Below the pieces are notes generated by a model. That model did no database searches. It worked only from the letters and a program-made list of their open reading frames with translations, and was not told where the DNA came from. Source: an uncultured Nitrospina sp. (lineage in GTDB: Bacteria > Nitrospinota > Nitrospinia > Nitrospinales > VA-1). From it: a stretch of 54,307 bases of DNA. Every line of letters starts with the position of its first letter. Within the stretch, counting starts at the first letter, position 1. Below, piece by piece: positions 43,851 to 52,963 of the stretch. The DNA lies in assembly GCA_913045445.1 (NCBI GenBank), contig CAJWQP010000008.1:1-54307 (forward strand), written 5' to 3'. The position numbers and the translations under genes were made by a program.

Positions 43851-44666
43851 ATGAAGAATTGGCTGATCCGCATTCGCAAAGCAGATGTTTTCCTAAACGG
43901 CAAGCAGGTTCTTCACAACATCGACTGGACCATGAAACGCAAAGAAAACTGGGCGGTCGTTGGAATCAATGGAGCAGGCAAAACCTGTTTCATGAAACTC
44001 ATCTTCGGAGAACTAATTCCGATTGACGGTGGAGAGGTGAGGTGGTTTGGGAACGAAGAGCACGGTCCTCTTATGGATGCTCGAAAACGAATCGGCTTCG
44101 TCTCGGCGGATTATCAGGAAAAATACTCTCCCGACACTCTGGGACGGGATGTGGTGGTGTCTGGATTTTTTTCTTCCATCGGATTATACCAAAGAGCCAG
44201 TCAGGAACAGAAAAACACGGCCAGCGACTGGATGGAGTTTCTGGGCATACAGGATTTAAGTGATGAACCCATTGGACGAATCTCTTACGGGGAAGCCAGA
44301 CGGCTCCTTCTGGCGAGGGCCTTGGTCAACCGCCCTGACCTGCTGATTCTGGATGAACCTTGTGCCGGGTTGGACATCCCCACTCGAGAGCGTTTTCTGC
44401 AAACTCTGGAAAAACTGGCTAAAACAAAAACCCAATTGATCCATGTAACTCACCACATTGACGAAATTCTCCCTTTGACGACTCACGTCCTATATTTAAA
44501 AAATGGGACCCTGTTTTCGCAGGGAGAAAAAAAGGGGATGCTGACCGGACCCAAATTATCAGACGCTTTTGATTGTCACATTAAATTGAAGAAAAGTTCA
44601 GGCCGCTACTGGATCACAGATAGCCGCCCAAACAAATCAAAGCGTTCTGTTAAACGTCCAGGCTGA
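43851..44666 (+). CDS. ABC-type ATP-binding protein (ModF/YlmA-like)
   Basis: 271 residues. Walker A is VGINGAGKTCFMKL (about 38-51), Walker B is LLILDEPCAGLD, and the H-loop is HVTHHIDE. The signature ISYGEARRLLLARAL departs from LSGGQ. The ISxGExRR form is seen in the ModF-like group of unassigned ATPases. No permease or binding protein gene is adjacent, so whether it powers a transporter is open. A basic C-terminal tail ends the protein. Confidence 0.87.
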   Translation: MKNWLIRIRKADVFLNGKQVLHNIDWTMKRKENWAVVGINGAGKTCFMKLIFGELIPIDGGEVRWFGNEEHGPLMDARKRIGFVSADYQEKYSPDTLGRDVVVSGFFSSIGLYQRASQEQKNTASDWMEFLGIQDLSDEPIGRISYGEARRLLLARALVNRPDLLILDEPCAGLDIPTRERFLQTLEKLAKTKTQLIHVTHHIDEILPLTTHVLYLKNGTLFSQGEKKGMLTGPKLSDAFDCHIKLKKSSGRYWITDSRPNKSKRSVKRPG

Positions 44667-44743
44667 GCCTTCTCTCCCTTGCCTCTTTACAAACAAATGA
44701 GGTAAAATCCATACTTAGCCGATTGCGAACAAAGGGAAAAGCG

Positions 44744-45340
44744 ATGAATCAAAACAACAAATTTATCATGGCAGTATCTTTACTGATCATTCTTTTTGGG
44801 TTTATTCCTGATACATGGTCTCAGGAAAGAGCGGAAGACTGGTTTATGAAAGGGAATGAACTCCGTCGCCAGGGGCTGTTCGATCAAGCGATTGATGCTT
44901 ACAAAAAGTCCATTGAAGATAATCCCAACGCGACTGTAGCTTATTTTAACCTTGCTCTGGTTTACAAAAACCTGAACCGACTGGGCGAAGCCGCGTCTGC
45001 CTTCGAAAGGGCTGTCGAACTGGAACCCGGAAATATGGACGCTCGTTACGGACTGGGAAATGTCTACAACCACCTCGAACGCTGGGAGGAAGCCATCGCT
45101 CAGCTAAACGTTGTTGTTCATCGGCGGCGTAATGACGCTGAAGCACATGGCAACCTCGGATGGGCCTACTACAATATCAAAATCGAACCGCCGTTCAAAC
45201 TTCTTGTAATCGTCAACTTGAGGAGAGCTGTGGATTTGTTTGAATCAAAAAATCAGCTCGAAGCCGCAGAAGCAACTCGAAAGATTTTAAATGAAGCCAT
45301 GGTACGGTACGGTTACCAGGTAAAAATTCCTCACGACTAA
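44744..45340 (+). CDS. Exported TPR-repeat protein
   Basis: 198 residues from the ATG at 44744, with AAGGG upstream; a TTG at 44723 is less likely. A signal peptide (about 7-26) is followed by three to four tetratricopeptide repeats (NELRRQGLFDQAIDAYKKS, VAYFNLALVYKNLNRLGEA, DARYGLGNVYNHLERWEEA, EAHGNLGWAYYN). The C-terminus is helical. It is a periplasmic scaffold with an unknown partner. Confidence 0.85.
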   Translation: MNQNNKFIMAVSLLIILFGFIPDTWSQERAEDWFMKGNELRRQGLFDQAIDAYKKSIEDNPNATVAYFNLALVYKNLNRLGEAASAFERAVELEPGNMDARYGLGNVYNHLERWEEAIAQLNVVVHRRRNDAEAHGNLGWAYYNIKIEPPFKLLVIVNLRRAVDLFESKNQLEAAEATRKILNEAMVRYGYQVKIPHD

Positions 45341-45360
45341 TCACCCCCCGCATCGGGAAA

Positions 45361-46731
45361 CTACACTGGCTTATAAAACTCCTTAAACACACGAATGAGG
45401 TTTTCCTGATCTTTCGACCCCGCCATTTCCCGGATTGAATGCATCGATAGCATGGGACTGCCAACATCGACGGTACGAACACCAAGATTTGCCGCGGTGA
45501 TTGGGCCTATCGTGCTTCCGCACCGCATATCCGACCGAATCGCAAATTTCTGCACGGGAACCTTGGCTTTTAAACAAAATTGCTCGAATTGCGATGCTGA
45601 TACGCCATCGGTGGCATATTTTTGTCCGGCGTGGCTTTTGATAACGGGCCCCGAATTGATCATTGGCAAATGATTGGCATCGTGCATTTCAGAGTAGTTG
45701 GGATGGATGGCGTGTGCCATGTCTGCTGAAACAAATAATGATCTGGCAACCCCCCTCATGAACGACTCCCTCGGGTTCTGGGATCCTGCTGATATACGCT
45801 CCAGGACATCCTTGAGAAACGGAGAACTCCCTCCCTGCGCCGTTTCACTGCCCACTTCTTCATTATCATAAAATACCAGAACACGTGTCGCCGCATCTTT
45901 CCGGGGTGACTCCAGCAGTGCAGACATGGCGGCATGACAGGAAGCAAGATTATCCAAACGCGAGGCAAACACAAATTCGTTATTGGCTCCCGCAAGGGTT
46001 CCTTTCTGCAAGTCGAACAGTTGCAACTCCAAACTGAGAATATCAGCGGGCGCGCAGTTCAGCTCTGCGGCAACCAATTCTTTTAACATTTTTTTCGATT
46101 TTATTTTTCCATCCGAAAGAGCAAAAACAGGAGGAAGGTGATTCTGTGAATTGAGCACCAACCCTTTTTCGTTTACTGACCGGTTTAAATGAATGGCCAA
46201 CTGAGGAATTCGCAGTAAAGGTCTATCAAACTTTATCAACCGGGACGCACCACCATACCCTATAGCAGATAACGGTTTCTGTTTGCCCCGACTACTCTTT
46301 CTAGCCTTTACAGGTTTTTGTTTTAACAGGACTCGCCCTGCCAGAGACAGATCACGGTCGGTCCAGGTCGTCAATAACGCACCGCCATACACCTCCACAC
46401 CCAATTGAACGTAACCGTTTTTGATGTACTCCGGGTTGGGTTTCAGACGCAGGTTAGGACTATCCGTATGCGCCCCGATAATTTTAAACCCGGCTTCCTC
46501 TGGCATTTTTATGCCAACACAAAATGCTGTCAGTGACGACCCATTGCGGATCACAAAATACTTTCCATCAGGTGCAAGGTCCCATGAGTCCTGTTCCAAC
46601 AACTCGACATATCCTTCATTCTTCAATTGATATTTAAATTCTTCAACGACATGAAAAGGTGTCGGCGACTTGTCGATCAATTCAATCAGAGACTGGCTTC
46701 TTTTAAGATAAGAATTTTCAGTTTTCTTCAT
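45361..46731 (-). CDS. M18-family aminopeptidase
   Basis: 456 residues of normal M18 length, starting with the typical LIDKSPTPFHVVEE. The two-zinc site motifs are GAHTDSPNLRLKP, DNEEVGSETAQG, and MAHAIHPNYSEMHD; the C-terminal RSDMRCGSTIGPITA is also conserved. It is a cytoplasmic aminopeptidase that releases N-terminal acidic or neutral residues, acting as a dodecamer in known members. It stands alone between two forward genes. Confidence 0.94.
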   Translation of the reverse strand: MKKTENSYLKRSQSLIELIDKSPTPFHVVEEFKYQLKNEGYVELLEQDSWDLAPDGKYFVIRNGSSLTAFCVGIKMPEEAGFKIIGAHTDSPNLRLKPNPEYIKNGYVQLGVEVYGGALLTTWTDRDLSLAGRVLLKQKPVKARKSSRGKQKPLSAIGYGGASRLIKFDRPLLRIPQLAIHLNRSVNEKGLVLNSQNHLPPVFALSDGKIKSKKMLKELVAAELNCAPADILSLELQLFDLQKGTLAGANNEFVFASRLDNLASCHAAMSALLESPRKDAATRVLVFYDNEEVGSETAQGGSSPFLKDVLERISAGSQNPRESFMRGVARSLFVSADMAHAIHPNYSEMHDANHLPMINSGPVIKSHAGQKYATDGVSASQFEQFCLKAKVPVQKFAIRSDMRCGSTIGPITAANLGVRTVDVGSPMLSMHSIREMAGSKDQENLIRVFKEFYKPV

Positions 46732-46949
46732 AAGCTGTTCTCAATTCCCAACTTGATTTTTAATAATTATAAATCGAAACGCGCAAAACCTATCCTCTGG
46801 AAGTCCCGATTGTAGCAAATTTTGTGATCCCACAAGAGAATATAAACCCACTATATCCTTTAAAACAGCCCGATTAAGAAGAAGACGCAGTTTTACATTC
46901 AATCTGTAAGATTATATTTATTGAAAACTCATGGGAAGGCTGAGATAAA

Positions 46950-47291
46950 ATGAAGGTCGCTATCGAACCCTCAAAGGTAAGGGGAGGCACTGTGGGAGAA
47001 CTGATAAGGGCTAATTTTAAAACCAAACTGATACCCCGTCTTTCCAAATACAAGCCTGAGAACAAAAACCCGGAGTACCAGAAAGAAATTTTTTCAGAAC
47101 TATTTTCCCGGTTTCCACAGTTCAAGGCACATGTAGCAGCCTATACCGAGAGAAATTATTGTGTGGTAATAAACGATGAAGACCATAGCAGTCCTGAACC
47201 GCTATTTGACACATTGAGCTTTGACGAAATTCATATGCTGAACAAATGGATCGTCGACCATCGCGGATCAGCCATCCTGCAACGAAAATAA
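46950..47291 (+). CDS. Hypothetical protein, 113 aa
   Basis: No signal or membrane segment. The C-terminal half has a helical DTLSFDEIHMLNKWIVDH pattern after an acidic stretch (NDEDHSSPEP). GAAGG lies about 9 bases before the ATG. It converges with exbD, with 15 bp between the stops. Not recognised; the composition is coding-like. Confidence 0.6.
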   Translation: MKVAIEPSKVRGGTVGELIRANFKTKLIPRLSKYKPENKNPEYQKEIFSELFSRFPQFKAHVAAYTERNYCVVINDEDHSSPEPLFDTLSFDEIHMLNKWIVDHRGSAILQRK

Positions 47292-47306
47292 GAATTTTTG
47301 AACGAC

Positions 47307-47702
47307 TTATTTTACCGCTACGCTGATATCCAGAATTTTGGCACTTTGAAGCAAGCCCATAATTTTGATCACATCGCCATAAGGCAGGTTCTTATCAGCT
47401 CTTATGATCGCGGCGCTCTTTTTACTCACATCAATTTTTACCAGAACCGATTCGAGGTCTCGCAAACGAACTTTTTCCCCATTCAAAAAAACCTGTTTAT
47501 CTACTGTCACTTCAAGTTCGATCGGCTTGGAAACTTCGTCCGGAACGGACGACTTTGAGGAAGGAAGAGATATTCCCATCTGGCGTTTGAAGTCTACAAA
47601 CACCGTTGACACCATAAAAAATATAAGAAGGAGAAACACCACATCAATCAGTGGTGTCATATCCAACGCAAAATTTTCTTCACTTTCTCTTCGGAAACGC
47701 AT
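47307..47702 (-). CDS. ExbD/TolR-family biopolymer transport protein
   Basis: 131 residues from the ATG at 47702, preceded by GGAG; a frame to 47723 is open. One membrane segment holds the essential Asp: LDMTPLIDVVFLLLIFF (about 14-30). The periplasmic domain ends in the typical LPYGDVIKIMGLLQSAKI. With ExbB (52 bp upstream) it forms the proton-driven motor that energises TonB or Tol. No tonB gene is in the window. Confidence 0.92.
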   Translation of the reverse strand: MRFRRESEENFALDMTPLIDVVFLLLIFFMVSTVFVDFKRQMGISLPSSKSSVPDEVSKPIELEVTVDKQVFLNGEKVRLRDLESVLVKIDVSKKSAAIIRADKNLPYGDVIKIMGLLQSAKILDISVAVK

Positions 47703-47754
47703 TGACTCCACCAGAACAAACAATTTTACTATTCACATCCATCAGAGGGTCACT

Positions 47755-48549
47755 TTAAGAAACGTTGCGAACACCACCACTCGTCCTGGGCTTTGCTGGC
47801 TTGCTTCCCGTTTCCTGTGCTTTTTTCTCGCGCACGGCTTCAAAGGAAAGCTCTTCAACGAGTTGGAAGGCAATTTCTTCCATTTCAAAAACATAGCGAT
47901 CTATTTTTGCGCGGAAGTAATGATACAGTGCCAATGCAGGGATACCCACTATCATACCTGCCGCTGTAGTGATTAATGCTTCCGAAATACCACTGGCAAC
48001 CAGGCCGGGATTCCCAGTTCCACTTTGCGAGATAACATTGAAGGCCTTGATCATTCCGAATACAGTTCCCAGCAAACCCATCATGGGAGTAATATTTGCC
48101 ACTGCGCCCAAAACACGCAGATTGGAATTCAACAATGAAGCTTCGTGTTGACCGGCACCCTCAATCGCCCGTTCTATTTCATCCAGTTTGCCGCCAAACC
48201 GCAACAACCCGGTCTTAAGAACACGAGCTAACGAAGTATCATGTGAAGCGCATAACTGCAATCCCAACTGAATATCCTTCCAATTCCAATGCGAACGGAT
48301 CCGATCAAGAAATTCGGCGTCAATAATATTTCTTCGTCGCAGGTTATAAGCTCTTTCCATACCGATTCCGAGCACAAGGATAGAAGAAAAAAGGATGGGG
48401 TACATCATGAATCCGCCCTTCTCTATAAAGGACAGAACCTTGAAATCCGATCCAAGGGTGACTGCCTGGGCGGCATACAGTGGAGAAGGAAAACTGATCA
48501 CCAGCGATGCCAGCAGAACCGGAAATTTTATTTTCAGAGCAGAGCGCAT
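47755..48549 (-). CDS. ExbB/TolQ-family proton channel protein
   Basis: 264 residues. An N-terminal signal-like segment (about 9-27) is followed by three membrane helices (about 45-65, 145-170, 190-215). The conserved region is VLGAVANITPMMGLLGTVFGM (split across helix 2), then SGISEALITTAAGMIVGIPA. It forms the channel of the ExbB/ExbD motor. The extra N-terminal exported segment is typical of ExbB proteins from delta-like lineages. It is the first gene of the pair. Confidence 0.93.
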   Translation of the reverse strand: MRSALKIKFPVLLASLVISFPSPLYAAQAVTLGSDFKVLSFIEKGGFMMYPILFSSILVLGIGMERAYNLRRRNIIDAEFLDRIRSHWNWKDIQLGLQLCASHDTSLARVLKTGLLRFGGKLDEIERAIEGAGQHEASLLNSNLRVLGAVANITPMMGLLGTVFGMIKAFNVISQSGTGNPGLVASGISEALITTAAGMIVGIPALALYHYFRAKIDRYVFEMEEIAFQLVEELSFEAVREKKAQETGSKPAKPRTSGGVRNVS

Positions 48550-48680
48550 AACCTTTTATATTCTCAGATGTATTGAACCCGCTTCGGCTAATTCCCTAAT
48601 TATTAGCAAGAAGCAATTTAAACTTATAGCACGATTAAAATCAACATATCAAGTTGGAAGCAAGAAACCTCCAACTTTAA

Positions 48681-48709
48681 AAGACTTTAGTGGGCTTTGG
48701 TGCTATAAT
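48681..48709 (+). promoter_or_regulatory. Candidate sigma-70 promoter for bamD
   Basis: A perfect TATAAT at 48704-48709 with AAGACT (3 of 6) 17 bases upstream. It would give a leader of about 33 bases before bamD. Confidence 0.45.
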
Positions 48710-48748
48710 ACGTCCGTTTAAAACATATACAATCCTTTCTCGTCTGTT

Positions 48749-49516
48749 ATGAGATTTCCCAAAATAAACGCCCGATTAGTCGGCACCTTGAGTATTATTC
48801 TTTGCCTTCCGATAATGTGCGCCTGCATGTCCACACCGGAAAAAAAATCTAAATCGGCACAAGAGTTACTTGAAGAAGGAATTAAAGAATCTAAAGAGCA
48901 GTCAAATATCCGCGCAAAAGCCGTTTTTCAGCAAATTCTGGAAGATTATCCTGACAGTAAACAACGGATACATGCCCTGTTGTTTCTTGCAAGAGCTTAC
49001 TATAGCGATGAGGAATTTGAAGAAGCAAAATTCCATTTCCAAAAATTTATTGATCTCTATCCGGCACATGCGCAGGTGGATCGGGCTTACTATTTCAGAG
49101 CAATGTCAGATTTTAAATTGGTGGACCTTGCGTTAAGAGACCAGACTGCCACTCGGGAAGCGATCGAAGGGTTCCAGCAATTGATTGATCGGTTTCCTAA
49201 AAGCCAGTATCTGGAAGAAGCCAAAAAGAAAAAAAAGGAATGTGAATTAAAACTGGCGCAGAATGTTTTCGAAATAGGAAAGTTTTACTACCGTACCGGG
49301 TCTTACCAATCAGCCATCATTAGATTTAAAAACCTCGTGGCTGAACATCCGAAACATAAAGATTTGGATGAGGCCATGTTTCTTATAGCGGAATCGTATT
49401 ATTATGAACAAAGCTTTGGTGCGGCATCGCTCTCATACAAAGAACTTTTACAGAAATATCCAAAAGGGCGCTTCTCCATTCAAGCGAGAAGCAGACTTAG
49501 AACTCTACGCAGATAA
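48749..49516 (+). CDS. bamD: Outer-membrane assembly lipoprotein BamD
   Basis: 255 residues. A signal ending in a lipobox-like IMCAC (Cys27 as acylated residue; Met at -3 is atypical) is followed by five TPR-like repeats (AVFQQILEDYPDSK, AKFHFQKFIDLYPAH, AIEGFQQLIDRFPKS, AIIRFKNLVAEHPKHK, SYKELLQKYPKG), the BamD architecture. BamD docks with BamA to insert outer-membrane proteins. It is followed by a sigma factor gene after 8 bp. Confidence 0.87.
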   Translation: MRFPKINARLVGTLSIILCLPIMCACMSTPEKKSKSAQELLEEGIKESKEQSNIRAKAVFQQILEDYPDSKQRIHALLFLARAYYSDEEFEEAKFHFQKFIDLYPAHAQVDRAYYFRAMSDFKLVDLALRDQTATREAIEGFQQLIDRFPKSQYLEEAKKKKKECELKLAQNVFEIGKFYYRTGSYQSAIIRFKNLVAEHPKHKDLDEAMFLIAESYYYEQSFGAASLSYKELLQKYPKGRFSIQARSRLRTLRR

Positions 49517-49524
49517 CTGTCATT

Positions 49525-50394
49525 ATGACTGACAAGAATAACCCTGAAAATTCGAGCAAAAATAGAGATTTGAAAACCGATGCGCTGACTCGTTACATGA
49601 GTGAGATCAGCAAAATAAAACCGTTGACTCGCGAGGAAGAACGGGAGTTAGGGCTCAAGATAGCTGATGGCGATAGCACGTCGCTGCAAATACTCGTTCA
49701 AAGAAATTTGAAATACGTGGTTTCTGTTGCTAACAAATACCGTGGATGCGGACTCTCCCTTCAAGATTTAATTGAAGAAGGCAATATCGGTCTCATCCAG
49801 GCGGCTAAAAGATTTGATCCCGCGCATAATGTAAAATTTATCACCTACGCCGTTTGGTGGATCAAACAGACCATCATGCATTCCCTTGCCGAACAATCGG
49901 GAACTGTCAAGCTACCCGTCAAGCAGGCGGGCAAAGTTTTCAAAGGAGCAAAGTGCTTTAACAATCTGGCGCAAACCCTTGGGCGGGAACCCACACAGAC
50001 CGAGGTAGCCCAAAGTCAGGGAATTCCGTTACAGGTATACGAAAACAACATGCGTGCCTATCGAACTCATATTTCCCTCGATACTCCACTCAAAAAAGGA
50101 GAGGGCACTACTTATCTGGAACTCCTGGAAAAACAGGATGTCGTTCCCTACGATGAACAGATAATGAGGGAGGAACTGGAAGCCAAAGTCGATAAATTAC
50201 TACTGGACCTGCCGGAACGCGAAAAACAAATATTAAGGATGCGATTTGGCTTTGATGGTGAAACTAAAACACTGGAAGAAATAGGAAAGAAAATAGGCTT
50301 GTCCCGTGAGCGGGTCCGGCAAATTGAAAAACGGGCCAAGGAAAAATTAAAAAACAAATCCAAATCCAACACCTCATTTGACCCTTTGGATTGA
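49525..50394 (+). CDS. Sigma-70 family RNA polymerase sigma factor (short primary-like)
   Basis: 289 residues. Region 1.2 is DALTRYMSEISKIKPLTREEE. Region 2 has LVQRNLKYVVSVANKY, LIEEGNIGLIQAAKRFD and FITYAVWWIKQTI. Region 3 is about 130-200. Region 4 has LPEREKQILRMRFGF and the helix-turn-helix LSRERVRQIEKRA. Region 1.1 and the large non-conserved insert of RpoD are absent, so it is a group 2-like factor (RpoS/SigB-type) or a very short primary one. It lies 8 bp after bamD and its 3' end precedes plsY, so the three form an operon. Confidence 0.9.
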   Translation: MTDKNNPENSSKNRDLKTDALTRYMSEISKIKPLTREEERELGLKIADGDSTSLQILVQRNLKYVVSVANKYRGCGLSLQDLIEEGNIGLIQAAKRFDPAHNVKFITYAVWWIKQTIMHSLAEQSGTVKLPVKQAGKVFKGAKCFNNLAQTLGREPTQTEVAQSQGIPLQVYENNMRAYRTHISLDTPLKKGEGTTYLELLEKQDVVPYDEQIMREELEAKVDKLLLDLPEREKQILRMRFGFDGETKTLEEIGKKIGLSRERVRQIEKRAKEKLKNKSKSNTSFDPLD

Positions 50395-50428
50395 CAACAG
50401 GAACACACCCCCAACAACCTTGCCTGAG

Positions 50429-51016
50429 ATGATCAACAATATTCCTATCTGGATTATCGCCTATCTTTTGGGCTCCATTCCATTCGGAGTTTTATTAGCA
50501 CGCGTCCAAAGCGTTGATTTGCGCGAACATGGCAGTGGCAACATTGGGGCAACTAACGTCGCCCGGGTGCTGGGGAAAAAAGCCGGTATCCTGACCCTGC
50601 TGGGAGATGCCCTCAAAGGCTGGCTCGCGGTTGCGCTCGCTTCGTGGGTTCTGGATGATCCTGTTGCAATTGCCGTAGCCGGACTCATGGCGTTTTGCGG
50701 CCACTTGTTTTCAATGTTTCTTAAGTTTAAAGGGGGAAAAGGGGTTGCTACCGGATTGGGGATTCATTTGTATATAATGCCAATGGCGAGCCTGGGAGCT
50801 ATGGGAGTATTTGCTTGCACCTTATGGATTTCAAAATATGTATCGCTCAGCTCCATAATCGCGGCAATCGCTTTGCCCGCGTTCGGCATATTTCTGGGAG
50901 TGCCGCTTCCTTATGTGTATATGTCTTTACTTATCTCTGTACTGGTAGTCTTTAAACACCATGAGAATATTCGGCGAATCTTGGCGGGAACAGAGTCGCA
51001 TTTCCCAAAAAAATAG
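50429..51016 (+). CDS. plsY: Acyl-phosphate:glycerol-3-phosphate acyltransferase PlsY
   Basis: 195 residues from the ATG at 50429; the upstream frame overlaps the sigma gene. Five or so membrane segments. The three conserved motifs are LGSIPFG, GSGNIGATNVAR and KFKGGKGVATGLG, and a final KHHENIRR stretch is typical of the family. It performs the first acylation of phospholipid synthesis using acyl-phosphate. It is the last protein gene of the operon before two tRNA genes. Confidence 0.94.
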   Translation: MINNIPIWIIAYLLGSIPFGVLLARVQSVDLREHGSGNIGATNVARVLGKKAGILTLLGDALKGWLAVALASWVLDDPVAIAVAGLMAFCGHLFSMFLKFKGGKGVATGLGIHLYIMPMASLGAMGVFACTLWISKYVSLSSIIAAIALPAFGIFLGVPLPYVYMSLLISVLVVFKHHENIRRILAGTESHFPKK

Positions 51017-51081
51017 AAATTGACAAACCCATTGAGGGAAATATAATGAGACTTCCTGTAAGCTTTTATCGGATTACAAGA

Positions 51082-51158
<77 letters not shown>

Positions 51159-51192
51159 CTTTCCTTTTTTCCTAAATCAGGTAAACATATCA

Positions 51193-51266
<74 letters not shown>

Positions 51267-51288
51267 TTTTTTCAGTGACTTGCAGTTG

Positions 51289-51456
51289 ATGGTCACTTTA
51301 CACCCCCTCCCCTTTCCCGCGCGAACATTGGGGCAGTTTCGCTTCACCTACTCAATGGATGAGCAGGACCGCGACCTCATTCACAAGTTTGTGTTGAAAA
51401 AACAGATCGAAATGATCAGGCGAAACCGAAAACTGGAAATGTCATTGGTTGAATAA
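51289..51456 (+). pseudogene. Small ORF, possible remnant of a PilZ-domain gene
   Basis: A 55-codon frame starts 23 bp after tRNA-Cys. Its middle, FTYSMDEQDRDLIHKFVLKK followed by QIEMIRR, has the look of the last helix of PilZ (c-di-GMP-binding) proteins, where a strand ending is followed by E-x-D-R-x-x-I and a basic tail. The N-terminal PilZ core with RxxxR is missing. The last six codons fall in the relic of the ftsY tail, so the frame ends by accident. It is probably a broken 3' fragment; the family assignment is tentative. Confidence 0.35.
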
Positions 51457-51522
51457 AGCTTCTACGAGAGCTTTTGAATAGAGTTTGAAGATCATTGGCT
51501 CTCTATCCGCTCTGATAAAATG
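51438..51522 (-). pseudogene. Decayed second copy of the ftsY 3' end
   Basis: Immediately after the ftsY stop, the reverse strand reads ANDLQ, then after a small frameshift SKALVEALFNQ and a stop. The genuine end of FtsY reads VDDLQ and then KSFVEALFNE. At base level the last 31 positions agree at about 26 sites, including sequence past the stop. This is a tandem duplication of about 80 bp that has drifted. Confidence 0.75.
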
Positions 51523-52482
51523 TTATTCGTTGAACAGGGCTTCTACGAAGGATTTCGGATCAAAAGGTTGGAGGTCATCGACCTTCTCGCCCACTCCGAT
51601 ATAGCGCACGGGTACTTGAAGTTCACGGGTGATATTAAATAATACCCCGCCCTTGGAAGAACCATCCAGTTTGGTCATCACAAGTCCATCCACTTTCAGC
51701 GAGTCGTGAAACAATCTGGCCTGGGACAAACTGTTTTGTCCGATAGACGCGTCAAGAACCAGAAGAGTTTCATGAGGAGCGTCTGCGACCACTTTCCCGA
51801 TAACACGTTTAACCTTTTTCAATTCTTCCATTAGGTTCTTATTGGTTTGCAGACGTCCCGCAGTGTCAACAATCACTCTGTCTGCGTTACGCACCACAGC
51901 AGACTGAACGGCGTCATAAGCAACTGCCGAGGGATCGGTCCCGCTTTTCTGGCTCACGCAGGTGACACCCGTGCGATCTGCCCAGGCCTGCAACTGTTCA
52001 GTCGCCGCCGCCCGAAAGGTATCCCCTGCGGCCACGATGACTTGCTCCCCTTCTCCTTTATATCTTGCGGCCAGTTTACCGATCGTCGTCGTCTTCCCCG
52101 ATCCATTGATTCCAATCATCAGAACAACACAAAGTCCTTTGGCCGGAGATGCTTCTTCTACCGAAACGTCCTCCAAAATACGCACCAGAAGTTCCTTTAA
52201 ATACTTTACGATACCTTCTTTATCCCTGATAAGCGATTTGGCTACACCCTTTTTTAATTCTTCCATGATCCAGTTCATTGCGGGAATACCCACATCGGCC
52301 ATCAACAAAACTTCCTCCAACTCCTGCCATAACTCAGGGCCAATTTTTGCCGGGCCATTCACCACCCGGTCAATTCCTCCTGCCAGACCGCTACGGGTTT
52401 TCTGGAGTCCGGATTTCAAGCGTGAAAAAAAACCACCTTTCTCCTCATTCGATTCAATTGTATCTTCTTCTGTGCCGTCCAT
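51523..52482 (-). CDS. ftsY: Signal recognition particle receptor FtsY
   Basis: 319 residues. A short charged N-terminus (about 1-35) replaces the long acidic A-domain of E. coli FtsY. The N domain follows, then the G domain with GINGSGKTTTIGKL (G1), AAGDTFRAAATEQL, VDTAGRLQTN (G3), DASIGQN (usually DATTGQN), and MTKLDGSSKGG (G4). It receives ribosome-SRP complexes at the membrane. A decayed copy of its last 80 bp lies right downstream. Confidence 0.95.
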   Translation of the reverse strand: MDGTEEDTIESNEEKGGFFSRLKSGLQKTRSGLAGGIDRVVNGPAKIGPELWQELEEVLLMADVGIPAMNWIMEELKKGVAKSLIRDKEGIVKYLKELLVRILEDVSVEEASPAKGLCVVLMIGINGSGKTTTIGKLAARYKGEGEQVIVAAGDTFRAAATEQLQAWADRTGVTCVSQKSGTDPSAVAYDAVQSAVVRNADRVIVDTAGRLQTNKNLMEELKKVKRVIGKVVADAPHETLLVLDASIGQNSLSQARLFHDSLKVDGLVMTKLDGSSKGGVLFNITRELQVPVRYIGVGEKVDDLQPFDPKSFVEALFNE

Positions 52483-52708
52483 AGTTCGTTATCCTGATGG
52501 TTGGGCTATCTGAGTGGGAAGAAACCCACCCAAAAACCAAAGTGTGAAAACCCCCGGGCGTCCAATAGCATTACTGGCAAGAACTGCCGCCCTGCGGTTA
52601 ATCTCTATGAATAATCTTGGGATGCCTTTCCATCCTATGATCACAGCTTGTTTTTCAATTTTTACCCACTTGATTTCGGGGAATTTTCTCAGATATTTCA
52701 GACTGGAT

Positions 52709-52963
52709 ATGATGGTTTCCTCTTATGAGTCCTTGGCTGACGATAGACTGGGAAAGGTTATAAAAAAACCAAGAATTGCTGTGAGGAAAATGTATTTTAA
52801 TCTCGTCTGGCTGACTCCAAATAACGAGTTTTATTTTTTTACTGACTTTTTTGGTAAAGCTAAAATGCACTTAAGGAACAGTAAATATAGAATAAACAGT
52901 CAACAGAATGGTAAGTTAAAAACGGGGGTAATCCAAGGGAATATTTTCCGAGTGTTTATTTAA
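52709..52963 (+). CDS. Low-confidence AT-rich ORF (84 aa)
   Basis: The frame is open from a GTG at 52514, but only the part from the ATG at 52709 looks protein-like (basic, aromatic: YFNLVWLTPNNEFYFFTDFF). Base composition is more AT-rich than the neighbouring genes. No family is recognised and the ribosome site is weak. It ends one base before the stop of the pentapeptide gene on the other strand. It may be a fast-evolving orphan or chance. Confidence 0.3.
   Translation: MMVSSYESLADDRLGKVIKKPRIAVRKMYFNLVWLTPNNEFYFFTDFFGKAKMHLRNSKYRINSQQNGKLKTGVIQGNIFRVFI

Noticed and set aside
52514-52708. Long GTG-started form of the AT-rich ORF
   Set aside because: The first 65 codons look like chance translation and overlap the upstream region of ftsY.
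52655-52870. A reverse-strand 71-codon frame
   Set aside because: No ribosome site or family, and it conflicts with a slightly better forward frame that is itself doubtful.
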